Assembly: GCA_038277395.1 (NCBI GenBank)
Contig: CM076190.1
Location: forward strand, 236,188,618 to 236,252,617
Direction: 5' to 3'
DNA length: 64,000 nucleotides
Source: Dryocosmus kuriphilus
Taxonomy: Eukaryota; Arthropoda; Insecta; Hymenoptera; Cynipidae
The notes beneath the pieces were generated by a model. It worked only from the letters and a program-made list of their open reading frames with translations, searched no databases and was not told the DNA's origin. Positions 33,667 to 46,561 of this stretch are shown here, one piece after another. Each line of letters opens with the position of its first letter. Position 1 is the stretch's first letter. The translations under genes were made by a program, and so were the position numbers.

Positions 33667-34672
33667 TGGTCGTTTTGGATTCATTTTTTATTAACATAAA
33701 AATAATTTACGCGTTAAAAATAAATCACTATTTTGTAAAAAGATCAAATATTGTTTTAATGTAGGGTGGAACAGTAAATGAATAGCCAAGTGAAAATGAT
33801 GCGTAAATTCTGCAGAAATTCTGCACAGAGGCAGATTTCTGCTCAATTCAGAATTTTTACAGAATTTCGGCCTATGGACGAAAGAAGGCATAATTTCTGT
33901 AAGATGAAGGCAGGGGACAAAAAATTTGCAATCAGGATAGTAAATTAAGTTCTTGACGTGTTCAAATGACATTTTGAAAAATCATCCAGGAAAATTTTTT
34001 CAAAAATTGTAGAAAAATTCTACTAGTTATAGCGAGGGTTAATTTTGCTGGGAATTTATCTGGGTTTTTTAGTCGAAGCTTGGTTGGAATCATTGTAGAG
34101 GAACTTTATTGTATGAACACTGTCACTGTTATTCAACTCGAACTTTCAAGAATCTGAACGTCTTCGAGGTCTTGAAAGTTTCGAGTACTCGAATATGCTT
34201 GAGCTACCTGAAAGTATTCAGCACTTGAAGAGTTCCGGGTTGTTCGAATCTCTAAAGATATTCAACACTTCCATACATGAAGTAGTAACATTATTATTAT
34301 AAACAAAATTTCTATGAGACACAGTACCAAGAAATTTTTGGGGTAGCTGACAACAAATTTCAAATCAATATTTTATTCCAATATTGTCACCAAATTTTTG
34401 AAAAATTCAATAAATGACCAGTTTTTCTTTGATAATCAATACCAGGTTTTTTTTGATTTCTGAAACCATAATTTACGTCAAAATGTTAAAAAGTCAACAA
34501 CCCCTATCCACAATCTCTCGAGAACCCGAAAAATTCGACTAAGCCAGTAACCACTGAGTTAGTTTTCCGATTGAGCTAGGCGCGACTGCGTCTTTCTTCC
34601 GATTAAGTTAGGCAAGACTAAATTAGTCATGATTAAGTTAGCTAGGACCAAGTTAGTCACTTGGCTAGGCTT
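33667..34672. other. No gene recognised; degenerate motifs
   Basis: At 34,130-34,270 TTCGA/CTTGAAAGT-type words recur. From 34,545 a loose ATTAAGTTAG/GACTAAGTTAGTC repeat runs and resumes after the palindrome at 34,806 to about 34,880. Confidence 0.4.
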
Positions 34673-34806
34673 CCCTTACGAAAGTTAAGTATTGACAAGT
34701 ATTGGATCTAACACTTTCTTCATGAACACATAAGTGTTGGAAATGAAATATTTTTTCGCGAAAGGTACTGAATCCAATACTTACCAATACTTCTTCTTCA
34801 TAAGGG
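34673..34806. repeat. MITE-like palindrome
   Basis: CCCTTACGAA...AAGTATTGACAAGTATTGGAT on the left is answered by ATCCAATACTTACCAATACTT...TTCATAAGGG on the right. It sits inside the ATTAAGTTAG repeat, and its centre has a further AACACTT/AAGTGTT pair. Confidence 0.7.
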
Positions 34807-34884
34807 TTATCACTATTAAGTTAGTCATGACTCCGTATCCTACGTCGAAGTTAGTTTAGCGACTGACCTAGTCGCACTATTAAG

Positions 34885-37345
34885 GTAGTTCTTCTTCTTT
34901 ATTTAATAATGTTCCCCTCAGGGCTTACATGGCTTCCGTTTCTTACAACATTACACAATCCTTACTTAAAATGACTATTTACACCTATTTACAACTTACA
35001 TTCTTTATCCGTATATCTATACTCTTAACACTATCTTATATTCTAGCGGAAATTAGAACTAAAACTAAGGGGCGAATGGTATAGTATGTGAACCATGGCG
35101 CACGAGAGGGTACGAGAGTAATCGAGAGAGAACAAGTCAAACGCAGCCGCAACTTAATTTATTTTTACAATTCGTTATTACTAACCACATTCTTAACTCT
35201 TCTATGCGACTTCCATTTCCGCCTTCTTTCACTTCCATTCTACTTAAATCCATTCAATTCTCCACATTCACTCTCTCACTACCCCGATACTCAACATTCT
35301 AACTTCTTCTAAACCCTCCATCCATTCTTCCCCCAGTCCTTCCTCCTCTAAGCTCTTTTCTACATTCTCTTGCCAACTTCCTTTCCCTTCCATCCCTCTT
35401 CTACATCCATCCAAAACATGCTCCCAAGTTTTCTCTTCCTACTAATATACTCGCATTCTATACATTGCATTCTCCTGCTCTTCCCGATACATCCCTACCC
35501 TTGCATCGTTCCCCAGTCCCCCATCTTTCTAGTATTTGTTTTTCCGTGTCGCATGTTCACCTCCGGTATCTCCATCCCCAAGAAACTCCTTTCTTGTCTC
35601 TTCCCACCTTTTTAATTCTATCGCCCTCCCTCACCTTACCTCTATCTCCCTCTAGCACACCTACGCTGACTCCCCTCCCCTTCCCTCTCTTAGGTTCTCT
35701 TCAAACTTCAATGCCCTCCTTTCCGCTCTAGAACTCAATTTATCATTTTGTGCTTCTTCTCTTACCATATCACACGGTGTCTTCCATTCGATTCCTAAAG
35801 TCCACCTTATATACCTTCCTTCTAGCCTTTTAATATCCTCCCCTTCCTTCTATGCCCATATCTCTGCTCCGTAGCCTAATTCCAGCCACACCAGCCTATC
35901 AAAAATCCATATTCTTCTTCTCCAATCTTCCTTGAAACTTCATTTTCCTAGTTTTCATGGCTGTTTCATTACTCTTGTCACTTTCTTTATTCTTGCTCTT
36001 ACGTTAGCTCTGTGATCTTTATTGTTTTGCAAGGTGTATCCCAAATATCTAAGCTCCTTTACTTCCTCTATCTTTTCACTCCTCCATCTCCATTTTCGTT
36101 TTCTCCTTCTTCCACTTCCTTTTCTAAACCTCATTATCTTTATCTTTTCTAGGTTCATTTTCAACTTCTTCCTATCAAGTATTTCTCCAATCTTGTAATT
36201 TAGCCCGCCATCCCTTCTTCGTCCTCCGCCACGACTACTATATCATCTGCATACGCCAGTGTATATATATATATATTTCCTTTTCCCATCTTGACTACTA
36301 CCCAGCGTTTTTTAATCATTTCGTTTTCCATTCCTGGTATTAAAACGTTAAATAATAATGGGCTCAAAGGACAACCTTGTCTTACACTTCTCGTTAACTA
36401 CAAATTGTCTCCCACTTGCTCTCCTACGTTTACGCTGCTTTTTGTCTCTCCAAAGATTTCCGCTACTCTCTTTTCTATGCCCTCTCTTGTCCCCTTTCTC
36501 TACGTAATTTTCTCAATCTCATCTCGGTCCAGTGAGCCAAATGCCTCTTTTGAGTCCACGAACATTGCTATCATTTCCCCTTTTTTCCCATCAATCTTTT
36601 AATTCAAAAGATAATTCAGAACATATATGTTATTCATTACTCCCATTCTCTTCCTGAAACGTGTTTGATTCTTTGGCACTATCGCTTTTTCCTCAACTTC
36701 TTTCTTGAACCTCGCCGATAAAATATTTATATACAGCTTATATAATCTTGGCATTAGCGTCACTCCCCTATAGTTTTTGACCTCCACACCGTTACCCTTT
36801 TTTCATTAGCGCTACCACTATCCCTTCTTTCCATAACTCTGGCCAGCCCTCTCCTTTCCATACTCTATTCAGCATTAACCATGTCTATTCCATTAGATCT
36901 TTCCCCCATATTTCCAGACTTGATGTGGTGTATCATCCATTTCAGGTGTCTTAGCGTCTTTAATTAATTCTAATGCATTGCTTATTTCTTCCCTCGTTAT
37001 GTCCTCTTCATCGTCTTTTTCCCTTCCCTCCTTTTCTTCTTTCCTAATTTCCTTCTCTACCCGTCCTAGCCAATCCATAAAATATTTCTTCCATTCTAGC
37101 ATCTCATCCTGGTTCACTCGTTTCCTTCTTTCTCTCCCTCTATTCACTAACCTCGAAACATCTACCTCCGCCCTAGCCTTCTCTACCTTCTCCTCGAATC
37201 TTCTTTTTCCTCGTCTTTTTTTCTATCACCCATCACAGTATACTCCTGTTTCTTCCTCCTATATTTCTCTCCACTACCTTTCTCATTTCTTCATTTTCTT
37301 AATTCCTTTCTCACTTTTTTTGAAGTTTAATACATGGCTTTTCCG
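34885..37345 (-). pseudogene. LINE ORF2 C-terminal half with 3' UTR, 5'-truncated
   Basis: On the minus strand: 36,893-37,147 EMLEWKKYFMDWLGRVEKE, ITREEISNALELIKDAKTPEMDD, VWKYGG; 36,599-36,787 NYRGVTLMPRLYKLYINIL.ARFKKE; near 36,240 LAYADDIVV with intact YADD; 35,955-36,164 NLEKIKIMRF, LRYLGYTLQNN. The 3' end carries GCCATGTAAGCCCTGAGGG, then AATAAAGAAGAAGAA at 34,885-34,910. The RT active site is intact but the frame has several breaks. Clade not assigned. Confidence 0.85.
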
Positions 37346-37514
37346 GTATTTGTCCTTAAAGTTACCCTGAGCCTAACGAGATGCAGGTAAGTAGACCTCG
37401 AATTCATATTCAGCGATATCTTATGAAGTGATGGGCACCTCGGGACATACATTATTCTGGTTTTCAAATAAAGTGTCATTTTTTATATCACACTTCAAAT
37501 TACACGAATTTGAA
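37346..37514. other. Short flank, nothing recognised
   Basis: Sequence between the LINE 5' truncation point and the inverted-repeat element. Confidence 0.3.
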
Positions 37515-39055
37515 GGATTTTGGTATGCTGAAGCCGAATCTGGCCTCAGAATTGCTCTAGTGTGTTAAGTTTTCGAGATATCCTAACCTAAAACTACAAA
37601 AAACACAGTTTATTGCTATTTTTGTGATTATTTAACATCACAAGGAAAGCTTTTCTCAGAACAAGTAAAAGCATCTCAAAGTATAGCTCCTCCTCTTTAA
37701 AATCCATTTTTTTTAAATCCAGATATTTTTCTTTTGCAGAGATATGATGAATTGAAATTTTTGCCTCACCTATGCCTTTATCCCATTAATGTATTAACAT
37801 CCTAGTGTCCGTTGGAGATCCGTTGTGTGTTTTTGGTCGGGCTCGGCCACAGATCTCGCTGACCGTTAATAAAGCTCCACGAATTTTGAGAGGCAGGCGG
37901 ACTCACGTTAGTCAAACATCCGAAAGGGGACATAATCCTATTACCTACATCCCATTTTCCTTGGATAAAGCAAAAGGTCGGATACTTTTTCAGTTGCTGA
38001 TAACAAAACTATCCACCAGAATTTTTAAATCCAAGATAGTGAATCAAATCTGATAGCAGATTCGTGATCACCGACCTAAAAAGTTCCTGCATACACATTT
38101 TTAATAAAATTTGAACATTTTTTGACGATCTTTTATATTTTTACCCTTCATATTAGGTCCACGACCTTGAACGTAGAAATTATAATGGCAGATCTGTAAC
38201 CACTGATCCAAAAAAAAAACACTGTATACAAATTTTTACAGAATCCAAACGTTTTTTGGAAATTTTTCTAATTTTTGGCAGTCATATTGGATCTCTTGGA
38301 TTTGAAAATTCTGATGGCAAATTCGTAATCAGCGACTCTAAAAAACTCGGTATACGCATTTTTATGAAAATGTAGTTAACGGTCTTGTTGTTCATGAAAT
38401 CCGCAAAAATAGCTAAAGTTTTTTGCGTTTAGCCGCCATATTTCATGCCGCCATTTTGAATTTCGAAAAATCTAGCCATACACTTTCAAGTTTAGAACCT
38501 TATGCCCTGGTTTTTAACCTTCTAAAGATTTCTTTTCACGGATTTGATATGAAAATTTTATTTTAAAGAAGTTTCATTCAAAAAACCATGTTTTTTATGA
38601 ATAAACAGTCACAATTCTTTTTACATGCATTTTTTCGAAATTTTCATAAAATATTGCAAAATTTTAGGAAACTGTATATTAGAAATGTTTACCTTGGAAA
38701 TTTTTAACACCGATTTTGCATTGTATAAAGCTGCGGACAGAAGGTTTGACAAAGTGTCATTTCAGGCATTAATGGGTTAAAAGCATAGGTGAGACAAGAA
38801 GTTCAATTCATCATATCTCAGCAAAAAAAAAAAGATATCTGTGTTATGAAAAATGAGCTGTAAAGTGGCAGATTTATGCCTTTAAATGATATTTCTGGTT
38901 TTGAGGAAAAAAAATAACATTGTTATGCACTTAAGTTCAAAAGTAGCAAAAAATGGTGTTTTGTGCCCATTTAGGTTTGGATATCGTAAAAACCTGACGT
39001 GACAGAGCGATTCTGAGGCCAGATTCCGATTCAGCACACCAAAATATTTTGAAAA
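37515..39055. mobile_element. Long-inverted-repeat element with tandem core, no coding
   Basis: Arms of about 290 bp, 37,515-37,800 and 38,765-39,055, are reverse complements with divergence. GAATCTGGCCTCAGAAT, TTCAATTCATCATATCTC and the CATAGGTGAG word occur in both. Between them, 37,960-38,450 holds three ~130-bp units (each with GCAGATTCGTAATCA.CGA and a TATACNCATTTTTAT part). There is no transposase. It looks like a non-autonomous fold-back element. Confidence 0.7.
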
Positions 39056-39640
39056 TACCATAGCTGGCTTCTGATATTAATTCTTCTATACCTGTGTTAT
39101 TAAATGCTCATTGCTGCGTATTTTTAAAAATAATTAGACATATTATTGTGGGACTGATGGGTCTTGTTGCGAATAATAAAATAAAATTTCACTGCGAAAG
39201 CCACTTCTTTATTTCACACACTTCCGCCTACCGGCTTGTTTGAGAAGCAATGGCTTTTTCTCCCAAAAATTATAATTATCCGAATTTAAAAATAAGAAAC
39301 TGCGCCGATGCGTTGTTGACACATTTAGGACGCATGCGCTTTAGCAGCAGCTATTTCAGGCAAATCAAATATTCGGTTCTTTTTCTCACTTTTCTCTCAA
39401 ATGATTAACCCATTCCTTTTATGAAGCTAATAAATTCCTTACAATTAAAACAATTATTACATTTGTCGCTCATGGGCGCACGTGTTAAAAACACGGATTA
39501 CGTGTTAAAATAAGAATTTTTTGGTAGCGGTTTTTTTCGGAAATGACATCGTTAACCAGGATATTTCTTTCTTACTAATGAACCTTGCATAGTTTATTCC
39601 ATTATTTTCAAACTATTGAGTGCTCCGTGACTTTATTCCA
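39056..39640. other. No gene recognised
   Basis: AT-rich with short frames. Nothing matches known domains. Confidence 0.3.
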
Positions 39641-40113
39641 TAAATGCGAAGCCACCTTAATATATGGACGACCTCTAACTTTCTTTTCGGTGGAAATAAA
39701 TGTATGTGAAATAATATTTAGGAACATTCATGCCACACTGTTAAAAAATTCTCCGAGACCGGATTATTCATTTTTCGTCTTCTTTTGAGAATGAGCATTG
39801 TTTATGCGCTGTTCATATCATTGGCGATTATCCTTAATTCTACTGGTAAATATAATAATATAATATATCTGTAAATTAAAGGACAATTTTGCATATTCCT
39901 CAGATAACAAGTAAACCTAATTTCATCGCAACTTTTACTTTTTTCTAAACAACGAGTGTATCCGAAATGAGAACGAATTTAATCTGCATTCACCCTGGGG
40001 TAATTCAGAATGTATTATACAACCTTGAATTCGAAAAGTGTCCCTATTGATAAAAAATTTGTTCGAATTTCAGAAACCGAAAGTAGCAGCTTCGAAAGTT
40101 GTAGGCTTCGGAA
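39641..40113 (+). pseudogene. Signal-peptide exon 1, intron and start of exon 2 (copy B)
   Basis: Coding exon 39,791-39,845: MSIVYALFISLAIILNST plus one base, then GTAAAT. The intron is 228 bp, with the same acceptor TTCGAATTTCAG at 40,073 as copy A (phase 1). Exon 2 begins with GAA-ACC: ETESSSFESC. It runs only about 45 bp before the R4-like LINE 3' end takes over. Flanks upstream from about 39,660 match copy A (TTTTCGGTG.AAAT.AATGTA.GT and AATAATATTTAGG). Exon 1 is intact in both copies, exon 2 in neither. Confidence 0.55.
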
Positions 40114-42540
40114 GCTTCGATCATGGTTTCTCTAGTAGAGGAGCCAATCCCAAAGCAACTGAAGGATATGCGTCATCCACAGAATAAGTGAATGAACGAA
40201 TGGCCTTAGCCTTCAGGTCAAGGAGGACAATATCAGGCTTCTTCCCACTGATACTGTGAGTAGTGGAGAATGAAAAGTTGGGGGAGATCTTAGACTGGTT
40301 ATTTTCTACTACTGACTGCAGATCCCCTTGGATGCATGGCAAAACGTGTGCCATCGGCACGAAAGAAGTCCCAAAGATGGTAATGCAACACAATCAGAGC
40401 CACATTATGCCTCTCAATGTACCCGTAACGCGCGGGTGCTTTGAGGATGAACCGGTCTTAGTCCAGCAAACTTGAGAAACATGTTAGACAAGCCCCGCGA
40501 TAATTCTTGTCTACATATTACTTTGTAGAACTGACCTTGAAGTGGTTTGCCCACATGCTCCTTCAGTAGTAGCGAGTGTTCTGCTACCTTCACACGGCTT
40601 TTGAGCATAGGAGGTGACAGCGATGCTAGGGAAAATGTGTTGTGGCCGGAATTAAATGGGAGACCGAGCTCCTCTGCTGCCCTGTCTGCGACATTGTACA
40701 GAAACGACACAACTCTAGTGAATTCATGCTGGTGTACAAGTCGCATAAGAGGATCCGTACTATTTACAATTGAACAGGCTGTTGTCAAGACATTTCACAA
40801 ATTAGCGTTCACCAAAGTCCACAGTCCTCTTCCTTCTTGATCTCGCGGAAGGTACATTCGAGGTACGGAAGATCTAGGATGATGACTTCGACGGATTGTC
40901 ATCATTTTACGCGTTTTTAGTTCAATATCCTTCAACTCATCGATGTTCCACTTTATTGCCCTAAACGTGTACAGCAGTATGGGAACAGCAAGTGTATTCA
41001 TCGCCTGGATCTTATTTTTCCCAGATAACTTAGAAGCCCAAATTCTTCTGAGAATTTAACGACACGTTTTTTGGCGAGTCACTCTCACCAAACGCACATC
41101 TTGGGTTTGCGCTTGCGGAATACCAAGATATGCGTATGTCTCTCCATTCAAAAGATGCTGAAAGTTATTTCCGCCTATAAGGTGAATTTCTAGATCAACG
41201 CACGAGGATCCCTCTACTAGCCTTCCTTTCCATAGCTGGACGCACGCACATTTGTCGAGACCAAAGGTCACTCCGATTGACTGGGAGTATTTACTTATGG
41301 TCGCCACGAAGATGTTTAGATTCTCTTTTGAAGAGGCAAAGAGTTTAAGGTCGTCCATATATAAAAAATGGTTACTCTTATGTTCTCTTTTCTTTGGCTG
41401 GCCCCACAGATATGCAGAGCAATTTTTCCGGAGCACAATGGTTAAATAAAAGAGAGAGAGATGCAGAAGAGATGCGGAATGGGAAAGTCCCTTTGAAAGT
41501 CTCTCCTCCTCTCGGAGACAAATTTCGTGGACGCTTTTCTGTTGTTAGTTGTTACGACAAATCTCGTCCGCCACAAAAGCATCAGCACCCTTAAGCACCT
41601 CAATATGCTTGGATGTACTATCAGGCACTCAAGGAGCTTAATGATCAGCTCATGATTCGTAAAATCAAACGCCTTGCGATATTCAATCCAATCCATGGAA
41701 AGGTAGCTTCGATACCGAGTCGAATTTTATGTCACATACCTCTCTATTAACATGTCCTCCTTGCCATGCCTATATTGCATCCGTGTTGGTAAACTACTGC
41801 GCTCCACACTGGCTCGATAGGTGTTAATATACTTTCCTTAAGAATACCAGTAAGTAGCCTGGAACACGTTTTTAAACAAGCTGTAGGTATGTAGTTCCTT
41901 GCATTCGCCATGTCTCCGATTTATGGAATCAGTACCGTACATCCTTCCACCAGCCACTGCGGAACAGATTGTACACCGTTAAGGAATGAAGTGAATATAC
42001 AGGCCAGATATTTGTGAGTGGAAGGAAATTTCTTCTACCAAAGACATCTGGAAGACATCAATCCCTTCTCCATGGGCGGTTTTTTGACGGCGATTGAGTC
42101 ATTCTTAAACAGACGGGAAGGATTAGTAGCAAAGATGGAATTTTGCAGTATCCTTTCAACCTGCTCTTCAAGCAGCTGCTTTACTGTTACAAGAGCTGTT
42201 ATTTGTTGCGTTCAGCAGAGCCTGGGAGTCAGTAGCTTGTACTTATGCATGTTGTGATAAGTTCTCCTCAAGTTTGAGTCAATGCTCTATCTTTTGTGTG
42301 AACTCTTTGTTTGATGTTGTGTACGCAATCACATACTGAACATGCGATGCATGCCGCCTCGCCATCTCAATTTTAGCCTGAAGGTGTAAAATACGTCTGC
42401 GAGTCGTGCTTACACGCTCAGAAGTATCATGACTTCTTTCATCGCAAAGCATAGATACCGCCTTATAATAAAGTGGGCAGTTTAGAGCCCAGAGATTTAC
42501 ATTCTTGGGGTTTAGATTAGAGGGAGTATTGCGAGAGGTT
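40114..42540 (-). pseudogene. R4/R2-like LINE with restriction-like endonuclease
   Basis: Minus-strand parts: 41,442-41,696 MDWIEYRKAFDFTNHELI (RT motif A); 41,056-41,436 HFLYMDDLKLFASS (intact YMDD) and GVTFGLDKCACV; 40,795-41,001 MNTLAVPILLYTFRAIKWN (thumb) and RMYLPRDQEGRGL; 40,414-40,788; then 40,121-40,393 GKKPDIVLLDLKAK, which fits the PD..D.K core of the restriction-like endonuclease at the C-terminus of R2/R4/Dong elements. These elements usually insert at specific sites. The N-terminal part (41,700-42,500) has stops. Confidence 0.78.
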
Positions 42541-42547
42541 AAGATAC

Positions 42548-42578
42548 ATGATAATAATAATAATTATTATTATAGTTA
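42548..42578. repeat. (ATA)n-like microsatellite
   Basis: GATAATAATAATAATTATTATTATAG sits where the minus-strand LINE copy B ends, so it is probably that element's 3' tail. Confidence 0.7.
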
Positions 42579-42579
42579 T

Positions 42580-44430
42580 TATTCCATTAAGCAATTTCCC
42601 TCTTGGAAGAAGCGTAAACTCTCTCGGTTGTTTGGTCTCGGCTTTTATGGTAGTGGAGAGAAAGGAGAGCGTATTTGAAGGTATAGATTTGCATAAGTTC
42701 GATCCAGAAGTCGCATCCTGCTCATTTAAACAATACGCTAGTCCCACGACACCGCACCGATTCCGGTCCTTGATCTATCTCTTTAGCAATCAACCCTGGC
42801 AGAATCTTGTCACGTTCATATCGGGATTCATACGCTCAACCCAGACCATATTCGCTAAGCAAAGCCTTCGATCATGACCCGTGAGTATCCAAAATATTAC
42901 GTTTCAGACGATCGTCACACATTGCTTACAGAGAATCTTTCCCCACAGATCCCTATCTGACACACAACTTTTCCTTCCTTGATATTCATACATGCTTTCA
43001 TGCAAACTCTTGCACACCTACCCCTCCTTATATCTTTTCGCTTGAGATTTTCACACACACATTCCGACCGATCTTTCCTCGGTCTTCCTCTGGGAATTTA
43101 AACTGGCTTCTTTCCTTTCTCTCGCCATAACAAGACAATCTCCATAAATTCACTCTTATCCATCAGAGTTTCTTCTACGTCACGTTCTTTGAGAACCTAC
43201 TCATTACTCACTTTCTTCATTAGTGTTTTAAAGCAAATATTATACCGCCAACTTATTCTGATTACATTTACTTTATTTCCATCCTTTTTTTTTTTGGCAT
43301 GTCCAAGTCTTGCAACCATGCAGCACAGTAGGTGCAACTACAGAATTATATATAGCAATTTTGGGTTTATTTGTAACATTTCTACTTCCGCAAATCGCTT
43401 CTACAATGAGTATAACTTCACTAAACTCCTTTATATGTCTAGAAATTTCTCTATACACGAAATGGCGTAATGATCGAAATGATCCAATTCTTTAATTCCC
43501 TCTGCATTTAGAGCCATATTGCATACTGTTTTCTCATGTATTCTTTCGAACACGATAATTTTTGCTTTATTTACGTTAATCTTTAAACCTATACTCTTGG
43601 CTCTAGCATTCAGTCTGCTCATCGTTCTCTACAAATCGCACGCAGATTCTGCAAAGAGTGTTTCATTGTCTGCAAAAGTCAAACTACACACTTTTTCTCT
43701 TCCGAGATCAGCAAGTTCTTCGTCTATGTTAGCCGTTCATAGACATCTATCCATATATATTTAATAAACACGACGAAATGATGCAGCCTTGCCTGGCTAT
43801 ATTGCTCCAATTAATTTCAGAAGCCAACCATCGACTCCATACTCTTTCGGAACTTCCCAAAGTTTAATATTATCCACTTTGCCAAAAGATTTTTCCGGTT
43901 CAATGAATGAGCAGAAAACTTCTTTTTTACTCTCAGATCTTTTTGCGGTCTGTGCGCCTTGTTCTGAAACACCACGTAAAAATTTTAATTCGACACTGTT
44001 CTTAATAGTAGAAACATTTGCACAAATACGAAATTAGTTCATTTCATCACAAAATTTGTAAGCCTCATGAATTTCTCCAAAATGTGTCCCTTAGAATCCC
44101 AAAACAATATTATTATCTATATTTTTTAACAAAAAGTTCTTCTTTTGATTATTGCCCCTACTGCATCTTTTGCAAGCATCCCGAATATCCTTTTTGGAAA
44201 ACAAACGAGCAAAAAGTAAATGCAGTGGCAGTGATTCAATAACCAATAGGTTTTGCAGCAAAGGACTTTTTCAATTAAAGGAAAATATTTATAAAAGAAA
44301 CAAGTTCTTCAGTTTTGGTTTCTGTTGTATTTTCTCGAGACAAATTTGTATTTTTAAATACATTTTAATGAAGCGAATATAAATTTCGAATATTATAGGT
44401 TATATTAAGCAATTTTTGCTGAAAATTGAT
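42580..44430 (-). pseudogene. Non-LTR RT fragment, copy B
   Basis: Same family and orientation as copy A (1-950). Minus-strand motifs: 43,960-43,800 EKA-type and LFR motifs, FADNETLFAES near 43,650 (FADN, not FADD), SIGLKINVNKAKIIVFE at 43,550-43,600, KIAIYNSVVAPTVLHGCKTWT at 43,300-43,370, and a tail with RGRPRKDRSE near 43,100. The end has the ATA-type tail. It extends the element beyond the window edge seen for copy A. Frames broken throughout. Confidence 0.82.
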
Positions 44431-44439
44431 ACATTTTTC

Positions 44440-45134
44440 AACAAACATGGTGAGTTCCTTCATAAAACTTCTAGATTTAAGCAATTTGAGGTTATGTTAG
44501 GAAACTTTCATCATAAATCAAGATTTTTCAGTAAAAATTATTAAAGGCTTGAGAAAACTTACAATTTTCAACACTTTGAGGTCATGTTATGGAACTGTCG
44601 TCAGAAATCAACCTTCTTCAACATATAATTATGCATTTCAGGAAAGTTTCAAGTCTCAATACTTTAAGATTATGTTAGGGAAGTGTCGCTGAATATAAAA
44701 ATATTAATTTTCGTCGAAAATCACCTGACATAACGATCTATTGTTTTATAAGTGAAATACTGATTTATATTCAAAATTCTAAGTATAGCCTCAAATTCTT
44801 GTACCATCAACTTTTTAATAGCACACCGCACTGGCTACACTCTTGTCACACTTAATGCAGCTTTTGCAATGACCTGGAAATGTCAGAAATCAACATTTTC
44901 CAAAAAAAATCATCAAACTTTTTTAAAACTTTTAATCTTAAGGGATTCGGGGTTCTCTTAGGAAACCACTCGAAATCAACATTTTTCAACAAAATTCATC
45001 GTGCCTTTTAGAAAAACTTACGACCTTTAACGGTTTGAGCTTATGTGAAGAACTTTTCGCTGGAAATGGAAATTTTTTAACAAAAATTGTCACGCATTAT
45101 AGAAGAATTACAATCTTCATCACTTCCAGGCCAT
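44440..45134. repeat. Degenerate ~90-bp minisatellite (array B)
   Basis: Cores near 44,489, 44,579, 44,668, 44,950, 45,038 and 45,128 share TTATGTTAGG.AACT and AAATCAA.ATTTTTCA. It matches array A next to copy A. The copia LTR starts within its last unit. Confidence 0.72.
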
Positions 45135-45139
45135 GGTTT

Positions 45140-45384
45140 TGTTAGTGTATGTGTTTTAAATTATACATACATATACAAGAAATAACTTGTAAGTAAATAT
45201 TTATTTAACTGCTCAACATAATCTCCAGACAAGGACTGACAGATCGCCCTTTTAAACAAAAACAACTGCGCCTCTGCTTTAATAAGCAACCACATTTTAT
45301 ATACAGAATAAATGACATACTAAACATATGATAAAAAGAACGGAAAGACATCCTAGTTTTGAATAAAGCAAGTACATTCTGACA
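45140..45384 (-). mobile_element. Copia 3' LTR
   Basis: On the minus strand it starts TGTCAGAATGTACTTGC right after the purine-rich tract AAAAGAGGGAG (45,385-45,395), and ends CATACACTAACA at 45,140, so TG..CA. It has TGTATATAAAATG as a TATA-like box and AATAAA. Length about 245 bp. The other LTR is not in the window. Confidence 0.78.
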
Positions 45385-45697
45385 CTCCCTCTTTTATCAA
45401 AATTAAGAATCTTATTTCAAAATTGTACGCATAACATCTTTTTAACAAATAAACTCTAAAAAAATATTTTTCATATATAAGAAATGAAAATTAATTTTAT
45501 TGGAAGGTTTGAAACTGAAGACGTCTCAAGTAACAATATAACATATTTTCAGCTTCTGAAAAATCAATTTGAGGTGGTATTTTATCTGGAAAATAAAAAT
45601 AGTAAAAACAATTAAAACTTTATTTTTATTTTTATTATCATTTTCTTATTTATTTTATTTATTTTTCTTTTTGAGTCTTTTTTCTTAAATGTTTCTT

Positions 45698-46561
45698 CTA
45701 AAAGATGTTCAATAATTTATTTCTTGAATAGTTATGTGTATCCTTAGAGAGTGGTTTGGTCATTATATCTGCAATATCCTCTTTAGTTGAAACCCACCTA
45801 ACTGTAATTTTTCCTTCTAAAACACACGATTTTACAAAATCACCATGAGTATCAGCCATATGCTTCTTAGTTCCAGATTTTTCTCTAATCTCTAAATTAA
45901 AATTAATTAAGTCTAAATTATCATCAAAAGTTTTCAATTTTTGACTGCCTTCCATCTGACTGCATTTAACTGCAACTTTGTTGTCACACCAAATAGTTAC
46001 TGGATATAAGGTTTTTCCCAAAATATCTCTAATTGCTATATCTAACGAAATAAGCTCTTGAAAAGCTTCACTCATGGCTAAATACTCAGCTTGATAAGTA
46101 GATAATGACACATATTGTTGCCTATGACTTCTCCAAGCTACATGATCTCCAAATAATGAAATTACATAAACACTAGTTGAAATATATTTATCACCATCTC
46201 TAAAGCTTGCAGCAGTTATAGCTTCAAGTGTATTTGATTTTCCTCTAAAAATTAAGCCTACATCTGAAGTGGCTCTAAGATATCTAAATATTCTTTTTAC
46301 GACTATCCAATAGTCTTCATTAACATTTGTTTGCATTCTAGATAAGTAGTTTCCTGCAAAAGCAATATCTGGTCTGGTAGTAACAGCCAAATATAGTAAA
46401 CTACATATATCTTCTCTATAAGGAGCTCTAGATTCTGACTGTAACACTTTAAATTCAATTTCACTCAATTCTCTATTTTTGATCTGTCTAGTCACCATAG
46501 GTGTACTTTGTGCTTTGCATTCCTTCATATGAAACTTCTCTAATACTTTCTCTATGTACTC
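45698..46561 (-). pseudogene. Copia pol C-terminal part: RNase H
   Basis: Minus-strand frame: EYIEKVLEKFHMKECK, RAPYREDICSLLYLAVTTRPDIAFA, WIVVKRIFRYLRATSDVGLIF, AWRSHRQQYVSLSTYQAEYLAMSEA (RNase H with STYQAEY for STTEAEY), WCDNKVAVK, ITVRWVSTKEDIADIMTKPL, all copia landmarks. The frame is unbroken for about 290 codons to a stop at 45,698. It is cut at 46,561 by gypsy 2. Its RT side resumes at 52,716. Confidence 0.93.

Noticed and set aside
36978..37370. 130-codon Ser/Phe-rich plus-strand frame
   Set aside because: It is antisense to the Glu/Lys-rich LINE RT segment at 36,893-37,147.
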